Shown piece by piece: positions 52,916 through 61,551 of a stretch of DNA of 64,000 bases; the first letter of the stretch is position 1; the number at the start of each line of letters is the position of its first letter. Origin of the DNA: Pseudomonas protegens CHA0 (GTDB lineage Bacteria > Pseudomonadota > Gammaproteobacteria > Pseudomonadales > Pseudomonadaceae). The stretch lies in assembly GCF_000397205.1 (NCBI RefSeq), contig NC_021237.1, forward strand, positions 2,729,001 through 2,793,000, read 5' to 3'. The position numbers and the translations under genes are program-made. Below the pieces are notes generated by a model. It did no database searches, was not told the DNA's origin, and saw nothing but the letters and a program-made list of their open reading frames with translations.

Positions 52916-54229
52916 TCAGCGCAGTTTCTCCAGCATCTGGTAGTACCACATGCCCGCCGCGAGCATCGGGTTGCCCAACTGGTCGCCGAAGGGCACACGG
53001 ATGTGCTGGCAGGCGGCGAAGGTGTCGTAGTGGCCGAGGTGGCCGGTCAGGGCCTGGGCCATGATCTCGCCCATGATGTGGGTGGTGGCCACGCCATGCC
53101 CGGAGTAGCCCTGGCAGTACCAGACGTTGTCCGAGAGCTTGCCCAGCTGCGGGATGCGGTTGATCACGATGCCCATGGCGCAGCTCCACTGGAAATCGAT
53201 GCCTACGCCCTTGAGCGCCGGGAAGGTGCGTTCGATGCACGGGCGCAGTTCGCTGGCGATGTCCCGCGAATCCTTGCCGCTGTAGTTGGCGCCGCCACCG
53301 AACAGCAGGCGGCCATCGGCAGTCATGCGGTAGTAGTCGAGCACGAAGCGGCAGTCGTAGACCGCCAGGTCCTCCGGGTTCAGGCGCTTGGCCAGGTCGC
53401 CCAACGGCTCGGTGGTGACGATGCCGCCCATGGCCGGGAAGATCTTGCCCTTGAGTTTTTTCGGCTCCAGCTTGTGGTACACATCGCCCGCCAGCAGCAC
53501 TTGCCGGGCGTCGATGCGGCCCTGGGCAGTGACCACCGCCGGGCGCTCGCCGTGGACGATCTCCAGCACTTCGCTGTGTTCGAAAATCAGCGCCCCCAGG
53601 CTTTCGGCGGCCCTGGCTTCGCCGATGCACAGGTTCAACGGATGCAGGTGCAGGTTGCGGGTGTTCTTGATGGCGCCGTGGTAGAGCTCGCTTTCCAGCA
53701 GCCCGCGGACCTGGGCCCGGTCCAGCAGGCTGACCTCGTCGCCCATGCCGCGGCGCACCGCTTCTTCGTAGTCGGCGCGCAGGCCCGGCAGGTGGCTGGG
53801 TTTGTAGGCCGCGTGCAGGTGGCCGTGCTTGAGGTCGCAGGCAATGGCGTATTTTTCTACTCGCTGCTGGATGATCTGGTGCCCGCGCCAGCGCAGGTGC
53901 CAGATGAAATCGTCCACTTCCTCGCCCAGGTGGCGGCGCATCTGCTTGCGCATGGCTTCATCGCCGGAGAGGCTGCCGGTGACCTGGCCGCCATTGCGCC
54001 CGGTGGCGCCCCAGCCGATCTTGTGGCTTTCGACGATGGCGACTTTCAGGCCGCGCTCGGCCAGTTCCACCGCGCTGGCGACGCCGGTGAAGCCGCCGCC
54101 GATGATCACCACATCCACTTGATGGGTGCCTTGCAGGGTCGGGTAGTGGGTTTCCTGGTTAAGGGTGGCGCTGTAGTAGCTGGGGCAGCGCTCGGCTGCC
54201 GGGGTCCGCGGATCGAAGGCGGCTGTCAT
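52916..54229 (-). CDS. puuB: Gamma-glutamylputrescine oxidase-like FAD oxidoreductase
   Basis: This 437-residue DAO-type flavoenzyme resembles PuuB/OrdL, which oxidises gamma-glutamylputrescine to the aldehyde. It has an N-terminal SYYSATLNQETHYPTLQGTH lead, the FAD motif VDVVIIGGGFTGVASAVELA, HKIGWGATGRNGGQVTGSLS, and a C-terminal VWYCQGYSGHGVATTHIMGE. GCGAGG precedes ATG 54229. A gamma-glutamylpolyamine synthetase homologue lies 137 bases upstream on the same strand, which supports polyamine breakdown. Other amine substrates are possible. Confidence 0.88.
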   Translation of the reverse strand: MTAAFDPRTPAAERCPSYYSATLNQETHYPTLQGTHQVDVVIIGGGFTGVASAVELAERGLKVAIVESHKIGWGATGRNGGQVTGSLSGDEAMRKQMRRHLGEEVDDFIWHLRWRGHQIIQQRVEKYAIACDLKHGHLHAAYKPSHLPGLRADYEEAVRRGMGDEVSLLDRAQVRGLLESELYHGAIKNTRNLHLHPLNLCIGEARAAESLGALIFEHSEVLEIVHGERPAVVTAQGRIDARQVLLAGDVYHKLEPKKLKGKIFPAMGGIVTTEPLGDLAKRLNPEDLAVYDCRFVLDYYRMTADGRLLFGGGANYSGKDSRDIASELRPCIERTFPALKGVGIDFQWSCAMGIVINRIPQLGKLSDNVWYCQGYSGHGVATTHIMGEIMAQALTGHLGHYDTFAACQHIRVPFGDQLGNPMLAAGMWYYQMLEKLR

Positions 54230-54366
54230 GAGTAGAACCTCGCAAAAAAGTGAGCCGGGCCGCTGCGGGCAGGCAGCGGCCAGGGCTTTGAAATCGGTCG
54301 ATGGGCCGGCGGGTTCGGCACGCAGTGGATGCGCCTGAGCCCTGCACGGCAGATCGGCAACGGACC

Positions 54367-55731
54367 TCAGGCCTGGGTCAGGTACCAGCGCCAGTCCTGC
54401 TCGCCGACTTCGGCCATGAACTGGCGGTACTCGGCACGCTTGACCGCCAGGTACACACCGAGGAATTCGGAGCCCAGGGCATCCCGTGCCCAGGCCGATT
54501 GCTCCAGGGCCACCAGCGAGGTCAGCCAGTCGGTGGGCAGCAGTTCGGTGGCCTGGGCGTAGCCATTGCCCTGTACCGGCTCGCCGGGGTCGAGGTTTTC
54601 CCGCAGGCCGCGATGGATGCCGGCGAGAATCGCCGCCGCTGCCAGGTAGGGGTTGGCGTCGGCACCGCAGATGCGGTGCTCGATGTGCCGGCTATTGGCC
54701 GGGCCGCCGGGCACCCGCAGGCTCACGGTGCGGTTGTCGACGCCCCAGGTGGGGGCCAGGGGCGCGTAGCTGTTGCTCTGGAAACGCCGGTAGGAGTTGG
54801 CGTTGGGGCAGAACAGCAGCAGCGACTCCAGCAGAGACGCGAGCATGCCGCCCACCGCCTGGCGCAACAGCGGGGTGCCGGCCGGGTCCTGGCTGGCGAA
54901 CAGGTTACGGCCCTCGGCGTCGGCGATGCTCACGTGCATGTGCATGCCGGTGCCGGCCAGGTGATCGAAAGGCTTGGCCATGAAGGTGGCCTGCATCCCG
55001 TGCTTGTGGGCCACGGCCTTGACCAGGCGCTTGTAGCGCACGGCCTGGTCCATGGCTTCCAGGGCGTCGCCATGTTCCAGGGTGATCTCCACTTGCCCGG
55101 GGGCGTATTCGGAGATCGCCGTGCGCGCCGGAATGCCTTGCAGCTTGCAGGCGGCGTAGAGGTCGGCGAGGAACGGTTCGATCTGCTCCAGCTCGCGCAG
55201 GCCGTAGACCTGGGTGCTGCGCGGGCGACCGCCATCGGCGTCCAGCGCCGGTTGCGGCCGGCCATTGCCGTCGCGCTTGGCGTCCAGCAGGTAGAACTCC
55301 AGCTCGCAGGCCATCACCGGGTGGTAACCCTCGGCCTTGAGCCCGTCGATCACCTTGATCAGCAGGTGGCGCGGGTCGGCGATGCTGGCGGGCAGGCCCT
55401 CCTGGGGGTGCATGCTGACCTGCACCGCGGCGGTAGGGATCTGCCGCCAGGGCAGGCGTACCAGGCTGCCGGCCAGGGGGTAGGCACGGCAGTCGATATC
55501 GCCCACATCCCAGACCAGGCCGGAGTTCTCCACGTCGTCGCCGTTGAGGGTCAGGCCAAGGATGGTGCTGGGCAGGGGCCGGCCGCTTTCGTACACCGCC
55601 AGCAGTTCTTCGCGGTGCAACAGTTTGCCCCGGGGCACGCCGTTGGCGTCGAGAATGAACAGCTCGATCATGTCGATATCGGGGTGGGCGGCCAGGAAGT
55701 CACGGGCTTCATCGAGGGCGGCAAATTTCAT
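54367..55731 (-). CDS. puuA: Gamma-glutamylpolyamine synthetase (glutamine synthetase family)
   Basis: The 454-residue protein belongs to the glutamine synthetase fold: ELEFYLLD (metal site), EYAPGQVEITLEHGDALEAM, KPFDHLAGTGMHMHVSIADA (GxxMH ATP/glutamate region) and NSYAPLAPTWGVDNRTVSLR. PuuA/SpuI enzymes glutamylate putrescine or other polyamines using ATP. Its place upstream of a PuuB-like oxidase supports this. Pseudomonas has several such paralogues with different amines, so the exact substrate is open. Confidence 0.9.
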   Translation of the reverse strand: MKFAALDEARDFLAAHPDIDMIELFILDANGVPRGKLLHREELLAVYESGRPLPSTILGLTLNGDDVENSGLVWDVGDIDCRAYPLAGSLVRLPWRQIPTAAVQVSMHPQEGLPASIADPRHLLIKVIDGLKAEGYHPVMACELEFYLLDAKRDGNGRPQPALDADGGRPRSTQVYGLRELEQIEPFLADLYAACKLQGIPARTAISEYAPGQVEITLEHGDALEAMDQAVRYKRLVKAVAHKHGMQATFMAKPFDHLAGTGMHMHVSIADAEGRNLFASQDPAGTPLLRQAVGGMLASLLESLLLFCPNANSYRRFQSNSYAPLAPTWGVDNRTVSLRVPGGPANSRHIEHRICGADANPYLAAAAILAGIHRGLRENLDPGEPVQGNGYAQATELLPTDWLTSLVALEQSAWARDALGSEFLGVYLAVKRAEYRQFMAEVGEQDWRWYLTQA

Positions 55732-56361
55732 CGGATTCTCGCTTGCGCCATTGGGGCGCGCAGGTTTTCAGGTCCTGCAACGATGCCGCGCACGGCTCGG
55801 TTGCAAGGGCAGAAATCAGTTCTGGGGCGTTACGCGCAGGGGCGCGCGATCAGGCCGCAGGCGAGCGATCCGGAGGACGTGAGGAGTGGCGCAGACGGGA
55901 GCGGCACAAGGCCATGGGCAGGTTGACCAGAAGCTTCATGGGCAGGACCTGTCCAGCAAGTACAAGCCGATAACGGCGGCGCGGTCCTCATGAACCTCAT
56001 GAGGCGTGACGGGGCGTGAGCGGGGCAGCGAGAGCCGAGCGTCGACATCACCACCGCGGCCACAGTGCAGGGGCGCGGGAGCTGATCTGTCGAATCCGTG
56101 ATACGGGCTCAGGGGGCACATCGCCGGGTGATCTCGCTGTCGAGTTCGTGGTGATTATTCTTGATAGGAACCGGGCACTGGCAGGGCGAATACAGGGCGC
56201 CGCAGGCTCAGGTCGGATCAATACTGCAAGAATCCGCCAGCCAATGTAAGGGGGGTAAAGGGCCCAAGGCCCCTGGCGAGCGCCCCTCAACCATGGGCAG
56301 AGGCGCGTGCTAGAGCGGTACGTCCTTATCGGCAGAAGTGTCTGATTTTTTTTACAGCGCT
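55732..56361. other. Non-coding region upstream of puuA
   Basis: About 630 bases hold no convincing gene; the frames present have no family features. The region contains the inverted repeat at 55986-56004 and should carry the puuA promoter. A poly-T patch at 56344-56351 precedes the stop of the next gene on the minus strand but has no strong stem. Confidence 0.45.
55986..56004. promoter_or_regulatory. Inverted repeat upstream of puuA
   Basis: CCTCATGA-ACC-TCATGAGG is a perfect inverted repeat with 8-bp arms, 255 bases upstream of the puuA start. It may be an operator; nothing else is known. Confidence 0.4.
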
Positions 56362-57021
56362 TCAGTAGACACCGGGCAGCAGGCGCCAGCTGCGGGCGCG
56401 ATAGGCCTCGTATTCCTCGCCGAAATGCTTGAGCAACAAGGCCTCCTCGGCGTGAATCCGCGCGATCAGCGGGACCAGGGTCAGTGCTGCCAGCAACAAC
56501 CCCAGCCCCGAGCGAAACGCCAGGGCCCAACCCAGGGCATTCACCAGCAGGCCCAGGTAGCTGGGGGTGCGCAGGTGGCGGTAGAGGCCGTCCACCACCA
56601 GGCGGTGGTTGGGCTGGATCGCCACCAGCCCGCTGAAGCGCCGGCCGAGGATGAACACCGGCCACAGCCGCAGCCCGCCGCCGAGGATGAACAGCAAGGC
56701 CCCGAGCCAGCGCAGGCCTTCGCCGCCGAAGGTGCAGAAATCGATGCGGTCGCTGTAAGCCGGGACAAAGCCGCTCAACAGGCCGATCACCCCGAACACC
56801 GGCAGCACCCAGCGGTTGCCCTGGTCTTCCTGCTCGCCGCTGCTCAGGTTGACTTCGCTGTACAGCGCGGCGACCACCATCAGCAGGGTGGCGATGGCGA
56901 TCAGGGTCAACTGTGGATGGCCGAAGAAGGCGGAGAAACCGCCCATGCCCCAGATCGCCAGGCCCAGGTAGGCGAGGGCACCGAGGATGCTGGAAACGGC
57001 CAGCCTGAGGGAGATTTTCAT
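56362..57021 (-). CDS. Isoprenylcysteine carboxyl methyltransferase-like membrane protein
   Basis: The 219-residue protein has five to six hydrophobic helices. The C-terminal signature HRLVVDGLYRHLRTPSYLGL leads to RIHAEEALLLKHFGEEYEAY, then RARSWRLLPGVY. This is the ICMT/PEMT-like SAM-binding end, with RHxxxPxY and E-x8-F-x2-Y-x4. In bacteria the substrates are mostly unknown small lipids or isoprenoids. Start 57021 was chosen because the longer frame adds 27 residues of repeat-derived sequence. Confidence 0.82.
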   Translation of the reverse strand: MKISLRLAVSSILGALAYLGLAIWGMGGFSAFFGHPQLTLIAIATLLMVVAALYSEVNLSSGEQEDQGNRWVLPVFGVIGLLSGFVPAYSDRIDFCTFGGEGLRWLGALLFILGGGLRLWPVFILGRRFSGLVAIQPNHRLVVDGLYRHLRTPSYLGLLVNALGWALAFRSGLGLLLAALTLVPLIARIHAEEALLLKHFGEEYEAYRARSWRLLPGVY

Positions 57022-57056
57022 GATGCGCTGCGCCAGTAGCGGGAACCTGTGCTGAG

Positions 57057-57084
57057 TGTAGGAGCCCGCCTGCGGGTGAAGGCG
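57057..57084. repeat. Single REP-like element
   Basis: TGTAGGAGCCCGCCTGCGGG followed by TGAAGGCG has the GTAGGAGC head and an inner CCCGCCTGCGGG hairpin of a second Pseudomonas REP type. It lies between the ICMT-like gene and the LysR gene. Confidence 0.55.
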
Positions 57085-57105
57085 TACGTTCGTCCGCTGC
57101 AAGGT

Positions 57106-58002
57106 TCAGCCCGCGGTTTTCTGGGTCAGGTGCCCCGCCAGAAAATCGATGAAGGCCCGGGTCTTCTGCGGCACCCGCCGCGCCGAGGGGTAGACCACGT
57201 TGATGCTGATGGGCGGCGCCTGCCATTCGCAGAGCACCGGCACCAGGCGCCCGGCCGCCAGGGCGTCCTCGACGATGAAATCCGGTAGCAGGGCGATGCC
57301 CATGCCGGCCTCGGCGGCCTGGGCCAGCAGGTCGCCGTTGTTGGCGTGCAGCGGCCCAGTGACATGCACCCGCTGCACGTCACTGCCGTTGCTCAATTGC
57401 AGGCTGACGCCGCTTTGCAGGTAGCCATAGTTCAGGCACTGGTGGCTGCTCAGGTCCTTGGGCTGGCGCGGGATGCCGGCGCGGGCCAGGTAGGTGGGGG
57501 AGGCCACCATGATTCGCGGTGCCGGTGCCAGCTGGCGGGCCACCATGGACGAGTCCGGCAGGCTGGCAATGCGCAGGGTGACATCGAAGCCGCCGCGCAG
57601 CGGGTCCACCTGCTGGTCGCTGAGCACCAGTTGCAACTCGATCAGCGGATGCTGTTCATGGAACAGCGGCACCAGCGGCCCGAGCCGACGCAGACCGAAG
57701 GACATCGGTGCATTGACTCGCAGCACTCCGCGCAACTCGGCGATGCCATCGCGCGCGCGCTGTTCGGCCTCGTCCACCGCGGCCAGCACTTCCCGAACGC
57801 TTTCGTAGTACTCGGCACCGGCTTCGGTCAGGCGCAGGCTGCGGGTGGTGCGTTGCAGCAGTTGCACGCCGATGGCCTCTTCCAGCGCCTGGATCTGTTT
57901 GCTGACCTTGGAACGGGGCACGTCCATGGCGCGGGCGGCTGCGGCAAAGCCGTTTTCGTCGACGGTGACGACGAAGGCGCGCATGCATTCGATACGGTCC
58001 AT
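57106..58002 (-). CDS. LysR-family regulator
   Basis: The 298-residue protein starts MDRIECMRAFVVTVDENGFA and carries the HTH DVPRSKVSKQIQALEEAIGV. The effector domain includes LRVNAPMSFGLRRLGPLVPL and AGMGIALLPDFIVEDALAAG. It is divergent from a YcaC hydrolase gene, 161 bases apart. A perfect palindrome lies 16 bases upstream of its start. I infer it controls the YcaC-ABM-amidohydrolase cluster. Start 58002 matches LysR N-termini. Confidence 0.92.
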   Translation of the reverse strand: MDRIECMRAFVVTVDENGFAAAARAMDVPRSKVSKQIQALEEAIGVQLLQRTTRSLRLTEAGAEYYESVREVLAAVDEAEQRARDGIAELRGVLRVNAPMSFGLRRLGPLVPLFHEQHPLIELQLVLSDQQVDPLRGGFDVTLRIASLPDSSMVARQLAPAPRIMVASPTYLARAGIPRQPKDLSSHQCLNYGYLQSGVSLQLSNGSDVQRVHVTGPLHANNGDLLAQAAEAGMGIALLPDFIVEDALAAGRLVPVLCEWQAPPISINVVYPSARRVPQKTRAFIDFLAGHLTQKTAG

Positions 58003-58017
58003 GATTGTCCCTGTTTT

Positions 58018-58032
58018 AGAATCAATGATTCT
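58018..58032. promoter_or_regulatory. Palindrome between LysR and the YcaC gene, probable LysR site
   Basis: AGAATCA-A-TGATTCT is a perfect inverted repeat with 7-bp arms, 16 bases upstream of the LysR start and 132 bases from the divergent gene. Its size and T-N11-A content fit a LysR-type binding site. Confidence 0.6.
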
Positions 58033-58163
58033 CGATTTTAGGTAATTGTTCCTTTTTCGGCCAGGCCCTAGATTAGCCACCAAGCCGGACGCCACGGGGC
58101 GCAAGCAGCGCCATCAGCCGGTCATGTTCGACCCTCACTCTCTGACTGCAAAAGGAACGCGCC

Positions 58164-58805
58164 ATGTCCATTCGTGAATTGCTCAACCCGACCAACTCCG
58201 CCCTGATCCTCATCGACCACCAGCCGCAGATGGCCTTCGGCGTGCAATCGATCGATCGCCAGACCCTGAAGAACAACACCGTGGCCCTGGCCAAGGCGGC
58301 CAGGATCTTCAACGTGCCGAGCATCCTCACCTCGGTGGAGACCGAAAGCTTCAGCGGCTACATCTGGCCGGAACTGCTGGCGGTGTTTCCCGGCCAGCAG
58401 CCCATCGAGCGCACGTCGATGAACTCCTGGGAAGACCGCAAGCTGGTGGACGCGGTGAAGGCCACCGGGCGCAAGAAACTGGTGATGGCGGCGCTGTGGA
58501 CCGAGGTCTGCCTGACCTTCCCGGCGCTGGAGGCCATGGCCGAAGGTTACGAGGTGTACATCGTCACCGACGCTTCTGGCGGCACCAGCCAGGAGGCCCA
58601 CGACATGGCCGTGCAGCGGATGATCCAGGCCGGCGCGGTACCGGTGACCTGGCAGCAGGTGCTGCTGGAGTACCAGCGCGACTGGGCGCACAAGGACAGC
58701 TACGACGCGGTCATGGGCCTGGTACTGGAACACAGTGGTGCCTACGGCATGGGCGTGGACTATGCCTACAGCATGGTGCACAAGGCCCCGCAACGTCAGC
58801 TGTAG
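58164..58805 (+). CDS. YcaC-like isochorismatase-family hydrolase
   Basis: The 213-residue protein shows NSALILIDHQPQMAFGVQSI (catalytic Asp), TSMNSWEDRKLVDAV and KKLVMAALWTEVCLTFPALE (catalytic Cys). This is the YcaC branch, not nicotinamidase, because the metal-binding His set is absent. YcaC proteins form octamers; their substrate is unknown. AAAGGA precedes the ATG. The gene leads a plus-strand series with an ABM protein and an amidohydrolase. Its stop codon lies in a REP element. Confidence 0.9.
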   Translation: MSIRELLNPTNSALILIDHQPQMAFGVQSIDRQTLKNNTVALAKAARIFNVPSILTSVETESFSGYIWPELLAVFPGQQPIERTSMNSWEDRKLVDAVKATGRKKLVMAALWTEVCLTFPALEAMAEGYEVYIVTDASGGTSQEAHDMAVQRMIQAGAVPVTWQQVLLEYQRDWAHKDSYDAVMGLVLEHSGAYGMGVDYAYSMVHKAPQRQL

Positions 58806-58868
58806 GCGCCGGCTGGCCGGCGAATGCGATCGCACCCACCGCTTCGCTGGCGAGCCAGCCCCTACGGG
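58801..58868. repeat. Inverted REP pair (REPIN-like) overlapping the ycaC-type stop
   Basis: A degenerate REP (TGTAGGCGCCGGCTGGCCGG, then CGAA) and an inverted mate (GCTTCGCTGGCGAGCCAGCC, then CCTAC) face each other with about 15 bases between. The first copy includes the stop codon of the upstream gene. Confidence 0.7.
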
Positions 58869-58919
58869 CCTTAACTGTGATGCGCGAATGCATCTCCTAG
58901 CAGACACTGGAGCCTTCTG

Positions 58920-59498
58920 ATGAATATCGAACTCACCGACGGTGTCGTGACCCTGCTGGTCCGTCACCGGATCAAGCAGGGCCAGGATCAGGCCTATGAA
59001 ACCTGGCTGCGGCAGATCATCGCCAAGGCCCGCAGCTATCCGGGGCACCTGGGCATCGACGTGGTGCGTGGCCACAGCGGCGGCCTCGGGTTGTTCACCA
59101 GCGTGCTGCGCTTTGCCAGCACCGAACAGTTGCAGCACTGGCTGGATTCCGCCGACCGCCGCGAGCTGGTGCAACAGGCCCAGCACCTGCTGGCCGACGG
59201 TGACCAGACCGAAATCAACGCCGATCGCGAATTCTGGTTCACCCCCCAGGACGGCGGTGCACCGACCCCGCCACCGCGTTGGAAACAGGCGTGTGTGACC
59301 TTCCTGGTGATCCTGCCGCTGAGCTTCCTGGTGCCGCAATTGTGGAAGCCGCTGTTCGCCCAACTGCCCTGGCTTGGCGGCTATGTGCCGGCCACGGTGC
59401 TGATCACCCTGAGCATCGTGCTGCTGGTGGTCTACGTCTTCATGCCCCGGGTCACGCGCCTGTTCAGCCGTTGGCTGCAGCCACGCAGTGCGGCCTGA
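58920..59498 (+). CDS. Antibiotic-biosynthesis-monooxygenase (ABM) domain membrane protein
   Basis: The 192-residue protein has an N-terminal ferredoxin-like ABM domain (residues 5-100: VVTLLVRHRIKQGQDQAYET, then YPGHLGIDVVRGHSGGLGLF). Two membrane helices follow (about 125-145 and 155-180, ATVLITLSIVLLVVYVFMPR) and a basic tail. Such ABM-TM proteins are common beside YtcJ amidohydrolases in Pseudomonas; their role is unknown. It lies 32 bases upstream of the amidohydrolase and is probably co-transcribed. Confidence 0.88.
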   Translation: MNIELTDGVVTLLVRHRIKQGQDQAYETWLRQIIAKARSYPGHLGIDVVRGHSGGLGLFTSVLRFASTEQLQHWLDSADRRELVQQAQHLLADGDQTEINADREFWFTPQDGGAPTPPPRWKQACVTFLVILPLSFLVPQLWKPLFAQLPWLGGYVPATVLITLSIVLLVVYVFMPRVTRLFSRWLQPRSAA

Positions 59499-59529
59499 TT
59501 CCTTCCCGACCTTCGTTTGGAGCAATGCC

Positions 59530-61380
59530 ATGAAACCCGATGCAATTGCCGACCTGATTCTGTTCAACGGCCGCCTGCACACCGTGGACCGGGCCAAACC
59601 CCGGGCCAGCGCGGTGGCAATCAAGGACGGGCGCTTCATCGCCGTGGGCAATGATGCCCAGGCCATGGCCCTGCGCGGCGCCGGCACCCAGGTCATCGAC
59701 CTCATGGGGCGCACGGTGATCCCCGGGCTCAATGACTCGCACCTGCACCTGATCCGCGGCGGCCTGAACTACAACCTGGAACTGCGCTGGGAAGGCGTAC
59801 CGTCCCTGGCCGATGCCCTGCGCCTGCTCAAGGAACAGGCCCTGCGCACCCCGGCGCCGCAGTGGGTACGGGTGGTGGGCGGCTGGAACGAATTCCAGTT
59901 TGCCGAGAAACGCATGCCGACCCTGGAAGAACTGAACCAGGCGGCGCCGGATACCCCGGTGTTCGTCCTGCACCTGTATGACCGCGCCTTGCTCAACCGC
60001 GCCGCGCTGCGGGTGGTGGGCTACGACCGCAACACGCCGAACCCGCCGGGGGGCGAGATCGTCCGCGATGGCAACGGCAACCCCACCGGCATGCTGATCG
60101 CCCGGCCCAACGCGATGATTCTGTATGCGACCCTGGCCAAGGGGCCCAAGCTGCCGTTGGAGTACCAGGTCAACTCGACCCGCCAGTTCATGCGCGAGCT
60201 CAACCGCCTGGGGGTCACCAGCGCTATTGATGCCGGCGGCGGCTTCCAAAACTACCCCGACGACTATCAGGTGATCAACCAGTTGGCGGCCCAGCAGCAA
60301 CTGACCGTGCGCATCGCCTACAACCTGTTTACCCAGAAGCCCAAGGAAGAACTGGCGGACTTCAAGCACTGGACCTCCAGCGTCACCTACGGCCAGGGCG
60401 ACGACTTCCTGCGGCACAACGGGGCAGGGGAGATGCTGGTGTTTTCCGCTGCGGATTTCGAGGACTTCCTCGAACCGCGTCCCGACCTGCCGCAGAGCAT
60501 GGAGCAGGAGCTGGAACCGGTGGTGCGCCACCTGGTGGAGCAGCGCTGGCCGTTCCGCCTGCACGCCACCTACGATGAATCCATCTCGCGGATGCTCGAT
60601 GTGTTCGAAAAGGTCGACCGCGACATTCCTTTCAACGGCCTGCCGTGGTTCTTCGATCATGCGGAAACCATCAGCCCGAAGAACATCGAACGGGTGAGGG
60701 CCCTGGGCGGCGGCATCGCGATCCAGGACCGCATGGCCTTCCAGGGCGAGTACTTCGTCGAGCGCTACGGCGCCAAGGCCGCTGAGATGACCCCGCCGAT
60801 CCAGCGCATGCTCGCCGAAGGCGTCCCGGTGGGCGCCGGCACCGACGCCACTCGAGTCTCCAGCTACAACCCCTGGACCTCGCTGTACTGGATGGTCAGC
60901 GGCCGGACTGTCGGCGGGCTGGAGCTGTACCCCCAGGGCCTGAGCCGCGATACCGCGCTGGAGCTCTACACCCACGGCAGCGCCTGGTTCTCCTCGGAAC
61001 AGGGCAAGAAGGGCCAGATCAAGGTCGGGCAACTGGCGGACCTGGTGGCCCTGTCGGCGGACTACTTCAGCGTCGAGGAAGAGGCGATCAAGTGGATCGA
61101 GTCCCTGCTCACCGTGGTGGATGGCAAGGTGGTGCATGCCGCCGGTGACTTCGAAAAACTGGCCCCACCGAGCCTGCCGGTGACCCCGGACTGGTCGCCG
61201 GTGGCCAAGGTGCCTGGGCATTGGAAGCCCAACGCACCGTTGCAGAACCGGGTGCACCAGTGCAGCGGCCCGTGCGCGGTGCATGCCCACGGGCACCAGA
61301 AAGCGCGCATGTCCAACGTACCGGTGAGTGACTTCCAGGGGTTCTGGGGGGCGTTTGGGTGTTCGTGTTTTGCGTTCTGA
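59530..61380 (+). CDS. YtcJ-like amidohydrolase
   Basis: This 616-residue metal-dependent hydrolase has the amidohydrolase-3/YtcJ features: VIPGLNDSHLHLIRGGLNYN (metal-binding HxH), RLHATYDESISRMLDVFEK, PWFFDHAETI and VPVGAGTDATRVSSYNPWTS (Asp ligand). The tail has an unusual Cys/His stretch (VHQCSGPCAVHAHGHQK). No signal peptide is present. It would hydrolyse an amide or imide; the substrate is unknown. ATG 59530 was chosen because the longer frame adds 14 residues with no ribosome-binding site. Confidence 0.9.
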   Translation: MKPDAIADLILFNGRLHTVDRAKPRASAVAIKDGRFIAVGNDAQAMALRGAGTQVIDLMGRTVIPGLNDSHLHLIRGGLNYNLELRWEGVPSLADALRLLKEQALRTPAPQWVRVVGGWNEFQFAEKRMPTLEELNQAAPDTPVFVLHLYDRALLNRAALRVVGYDRNTPNPPGGEIVRDGNGNPTGMLIARPNAMILYATLAKGPKLPLEYQVNSTRQFMRELNRLGVTSAIDAGGGFQNYPDDYQVINQLAAQQQLTVRIAYNLFTQKPKEELADFKHWTSSVTYGQGDDFLRHNGAGEMLVFSAADFEDFLEPRPDLPQSMEQELEPVVRHLVEQRWPFRLHATYDESISRMLDVFEKVDRDIPFNGLPWFFDHAETISPKNIERVRALGGGIAIQDRMAFQGEYFVERYGAKAAEMTPPIQRMLAEGVPVGAGTDATRVSSYNPWTSLYWMVSGRTVGGLELYPQGLSRDTALELYTHGSAWFSSEQGKKGQIKVGQLADLVALSADYFSVEEEAIKWIESLLTVVDGKVVHAAGDFEKLAPPSLPVTPDWSPVAKVPGHWKPNAPLQNRVHQCSGPCAVHAHGHQKARMSNVPVSDFQGFWGAFGCSCFAF

Positions 61381-61382
61381 GC

Positions 61383-61454
61383 TGTAGGAGCTGGCTTGCC
61401 AGCGAAGGCGGTTTCAAGGCTAACACCGCTTTCGCCGGCAAGCCGGCTCCTACG
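61383..61454. repeat. Inverted REP pair (REPIN) after the amidohydrolase
   Basis: TGTAGGAGCTGGCTTGCCAG, then CGAAGGCGG, is followed by about 20 bases and the inverted copy CTTTCGCCGGCAAGCCGGCT, then CCTAC. The two copies face head to head, the opposite order to the pair after nadE. It starts two bases after the stop codon. Confidence 0.8.
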
Positions 61455-61473
61455 GGTTTGAAATTGGCTTCAA

Positions 61474-61503
61474 TAAAAATGGGCGCTCATGAAGAGCGCC
61501 CAT
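61474..61503 (-). terminator. Rho-independent terminator of the small orphan gene
   Basis: ATGGGCGCTC and GAGCGCCCAT form a 10-bp stem with a 5-base loop. On the minus strand a TTTTTATT tail follows. It lies 49 bases past the stop of the gene ending at 61552. Confidence 0.9.
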
Positions 61504-61551
61504 TCAATTGTTTAAACAACTAGTTGGTGATTAACGAATTGATCGCGTTAC

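Noticed and set aside
56048..57226. 392-codon minus-strand frame
   Set aside because: It is out of frame with the ICMT-like gene and contains no recognisable domain.
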